This document shows positions 62,471 through 64,000 of a stretch of DNA of 64,000 nt, in pieces (position 1 is the first letter of the stretch; every line of letters begins with the position of its first letter). This DNA comes from Paenibacillus antri (GTDB taxonomy: Bacteria > Bacillota > Bacilli > Paenibacillales > YIM-B00363): NCBI RefSeq assembly GCF_005765165.1, contig NZ_VCIW01000021.1, positions 1 to 64,000 on the forward strand, given 5' to 3'. The notes beneath the pieces were generated by a model. The model searched no databases. It was not told the DNA's origin and saw only the letters and a list, made by a program, of their open reading frames with translations. The position numbers and the translations under genes are program-made.

Positions 62471-63313
62471 CGCGAAGAACACGGCGATCGTGCCGGGGCC
62501 GGCGTGAGCGCCGATGCTGGAGCCGATCATCCCGATGAAAAATCGTTCGCAGCCGAATCGCTCCGCGATCATGCTCCGCATCTCTTCGGCGGCCTCGAGA
62601 TCGTCTCCATGGGAGATGCCGATCAATTGATCCTTCACGTTCGTGCCGCGCTCCTCCATCAAATCCAAGATCCGCGCGAACACCTTCTTGCGCCCTCGGA
62701 CCTTCTCGAGCGGAACGAGCTTGCCGCCGTCGACGTGCAGGATCGGCTTAATATTGAGCAAGCCGCCGATGAACGCGGCCACGGGACTGACGCGTCCGCC
62801 CCTTACGAGGTACTCGAGATTGTCTACCGTAAAGATGTGCTCCATCCGCCGCGCCTGCGCCTCGACCGCCTGGAGCACCTCCGCTCGGGAGGCGCCGCCG
62901 GCCGCGAGCTCCGCCGCATGACGGACGACGAGGCCGAGCCCGAGGGAAGCGCACCGGGAATCGACGATGTCGAGCGCAAGGCCGGGATGGTCGTCCAGAA
63001 CGGACTGTCTTACGAGCAGCGACGTCTGATGCGTGCCGGACAGCTCCGACGAGAAGGCGATATAGATGCCCTCGTCTCCGTTCTCGGCGAGGCGGCGGAA
63101 GCAAGCTTCGAACCTGCCGTAGAGGGGCTGCGAAGTCTTATAGGTTTGGCCTTCGCGCATGCCGGCGAACAGCTCCGCGGGAAGCAGCGAGACGCCGTCC
63201 TCGTACTCGCGTTCTCCGTGATACACCATTAAAGGGACGACTTCGATCCCGTGCGAGGCGATGAAGTCTTGCGGCAAGTCGGCGGCGCTGTCGGTAACGA
63301 TCTTGAGGGCCAT
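62456..63313 (-). CDS. DegV-family fatty-acid-binding protein
   Basis: A 285-residue DegV-family protein: IVTDSAADLP at the N-terminus, TSQP, FSSELSGTHQTS and the C-terminal GSSIGAHAGPGT, the ordered lipid-contact motifs of the family. DegV proteins bind a fatty acid and in some Firmicutes act as FakB subunits that present it to a kinase. ATG 63313 follows GGATGG; ATG 63322 and TTG 63343 are also in frame. Convergent with the SinR-like gene. Confidence 0.93.
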   Translation of the reverse strand: MALKIVTDSAADLPQDFIASHGIEVVPLMVYHGEREYEDGVSLLPAELFAGMREGQTYKTSQPLYGRFEACFRRLAENGDEGIYIAFSSELSGTHQTSLLVRQSVLDDHPGLALDIVDSRCASLGLGLVVRHAAELAAGGASRAEVLQAVEAQARRMEHIFTVDNLEYLVRGGRVSPVAAFIGGLLNIKPILHVDGGKLVPLEKVRGRKKVFARILDLMEERGTNVKDQLIGISHGDDLEAAEEMRSMIAERFGCERFFIGMIGSSIGAHAGPGTIAVFFANDRR

Positions 63314-63340
63314 GAGGTCCATCCTTTCCAACGTACGTGT

Positions 63341-63482
63341 CAAGTCATATGACTTGTATTAGATATTCGTAAAAAAATGGTGGATTTACAAAAAAAATCC
63401 ACGGATTCGACATCTTTCAACAAAAGAATCGAAGTTGTTTTCCAAAAAACGACAGACAAGACATATGACTTATTACTATAAT
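63341..63482. promoter_or_regulatory. Intergenic region with repeated palindrome
   Basis: CAAGTCATATGACTTG (63341-63356) is a perfect 16-bp palindrome and CAAGACATATGACTTA (63457-63472) a near copy 116 bp away. The second lies just before TATAAT (63477-63482), the probable -10 of the plus-strand transcript. The first lies close to the degV start. GTGGATTT/AAATCCAC (63380-63402) forms a stem, and TTCGACA (63406-63412) matches a Spo0A box by seven bases, which may be chance. A dimeric regulator controlling both directions is likely; I cannot name it. Confidence 0.55.
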
Positions 63483-63614
63483 ATAGACAGGAATGTAGGA
63501 AGCTATGAGATACGTCCTTACAATGTGGGCACCTATGGACGTATGGAGCGAGTGGTGCAACCGGTCCTCTCCTGTGAACGATTGCGGTATAAGTGATCGA
63601 GAGGGGTATTCGCC

Positions 63615-63845
63615 ATGCAAATCGAAAGAGTTGTGGAAGTGAAAACGATTCTTGAACAACTGGGCATCGACTGGTCCAAATGGACCGCTTACGAGCAATA
63701 CCGCCGCTCCGACATCGATCGAGCTCCGAAAGCGCTCCATCCCCTAAGCCATTCCCCGTCCAAGAACTCGGAACAAAGCCCTTTCACGAATCAGCCTTAT
63801 CGTCGCCTCTTAGCATCGCACGTTCCGCCCGCACGAAAGCGATGA
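63615..63845 (+). CDS. Small protein of unknown function
   Basis: A 76-residue product from ATG 63615 with GAGAGGGG before it. The first 45 residues (VVEVKTILEQLGIDWSKW, then AYEQYRRSD) look protein-like. The last 20 lie opposite the 3' end of the convergent IDEAL-domain gene and are Arg/Pro-rich. A -10 box at 63477-63482 could drive it. No family recognised; the gene may be shorter in function than its frame. Confidence 0.45.
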   Translation: MQIERVVEVKTILEQLGIDWSKWTAYEQYRRSDIDRAPKALHPLSHSPSKNSEQSPFTNQPYRRLLASHVPPARKR

Positions 63846-63993
63846 ATCGGCGCGCTTCCTCCGCCGTCAGCTTGCGGCCGTCCACGGTGAAATCGATCTT
63901 CTCCAGGATCGCTTCGTCCGACAATTCCAATTGATCGACGAAGAAGGAGACGTCCGGCGTCAGACTTTCTTTCATATTTTCAGTGCGCTTCAT
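63784..63993 (-). CDS. IDEAL-domain protein
   Basis: A 69-residue protein from ATG 63993 (ATG 63975 also in frame; the ribosome site for the first would lie at or beyond the window edge). SFFVDQLELSDEAILEKIDF followed by LTAEEARRFIAF is the IDEAL domain found in small Bacillales proteins, some of which bind partner proteins such as ComK or enzymes of the competence pathway. Function here is unknown. Its 3' end overlaps the convergent small gene by 62 bp. Confidence 0.75.
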   Translation of the reverse strand: MKRTENMKESLTPDVSFFVDQLELSDEAILEKIDFTVDGRKLTAEEARRFIAFVRAERAMLRGDDKADS

Positions 63994-64000
63994 CAAATAA

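Noticed and set aside
63406..63412. TTCGACA as a second Spo0A box near degV.
   Set aside because: A seven-base match is expected by chance and, unlike at sinI, it has no supporting promoter geometry.
1..64000. CRISPR arrays, tRNA or rRNA genes, complete insertion sequences.
   Set aside because: I saw no spaced direct repeats, cloverleaf-like genes or transposase motifs anywhere in the window.

Overview
The window looks like a chromosomal segment of a GC-rich, endospore-type Firmicute of the Paenibacillaceae (Paenibacillus, Cohnella or a relative). The evidence is strong AGGAGG ribosome sites with many GTG/TTG starts, a SinR/SinI pair with a Spo0A-type box, a paeninodin-like lasso peptide, SLH surface anchoring, an IDEAL-domain protein and Bacillus-type eps genes. 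This placement is an inference from gene content; no rRNA or tRNA gene is present. All coordinates and start codons were read from the sequence; families were assigned from recognised motifs, not from searches.

Layout. (1) 1-12.35 kb: a TetR regulator followed by a chemosensory operon (cheA, cheW, three methyl-accepting proteins with nearly identical signalling halves, cheR, cheB) that ends in a PAS-GGDEF-EAL protein. No cheY, cheC or cheD is present. (2) 12.36-13.8 kb: a small Cys-rich protein, a SinR orthologue on the minus strand and, divergently, a 43-residue SinI-like antirepressor coupled to a VanZ-like membrane protein. (3) 13.8-18.4 kb: the first exopolysaccharide unit (Wzz-like modulator, tyrosine kinase, lipoprotein periplasmic-adaptor protein, secreted repeat protein). 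(4) 18.5-23.2 kb, minus strand: a compact, translationally coupled operon of a 72-residue Gly/Asn-rich peptide, HPr-kinase-like protein, PqqD-like protein, S26-type peptidase, ABC exporter and nucleotidyltransferase. I read this as a RiPP cluster of a type I cannot name. (5) 23.2-29.4 kb, plus strand: a paeninodin-type lasso peptide cluster (cyclase, precursor, kinase, PqqD-like B1, transglutaminase-like B2, ABC exporter). (6) 29.4-51.9 kb: the main eps operon (epsC-like dehydratase, galU, glycosyltransferases, EpsG-like polymerase, pyruvyltransferase, flippase, two O-acyltransferases and an SLH beta-helix protein). Its leader holds a candidate EAR antitermination RNA and a 27-bp perfect hairpin. 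(7) 51.9-56.05 kb, minus strand: two tail-fibre-like surface proteins. (8) 56.2-62.4 kb: a further eps unit (galE, small helical protein, EpsL-, EpsM- and EpsN-like enzymes, glmS, a second SinR/SlrR-like regulator). (9) 62.4-64 kb: degV and small genes.

How it fits together. A 16-bp palindrome of the form GTTC-N8-GAAC, close to the known SinR target, occurs in front of every eps unit, in front of both peptide clusters and near sinR itself. At four promoters it fills the 17-bp spacer between a TTGAYA -35 box and a TANANT -10 box. The simplest reading is a SinR/SinI-controlled biofilm island in which matrix polysaccharide synthesis and two peptide pathways share one switch, with sinI under Spo0A control. 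Within the polysaccharide units, the EpsC-like dehydratase, the EpsN-like aminotransferase, the EpsM-like acetyltransferase and the EpsL-like phosphosugar transferase could make and load a bacillosamine-type first sugar. The glycosyltransferases extend it, the flippase and EpsG-like protein move and polymerise it, and the Wzz/kinase pair tunes length.
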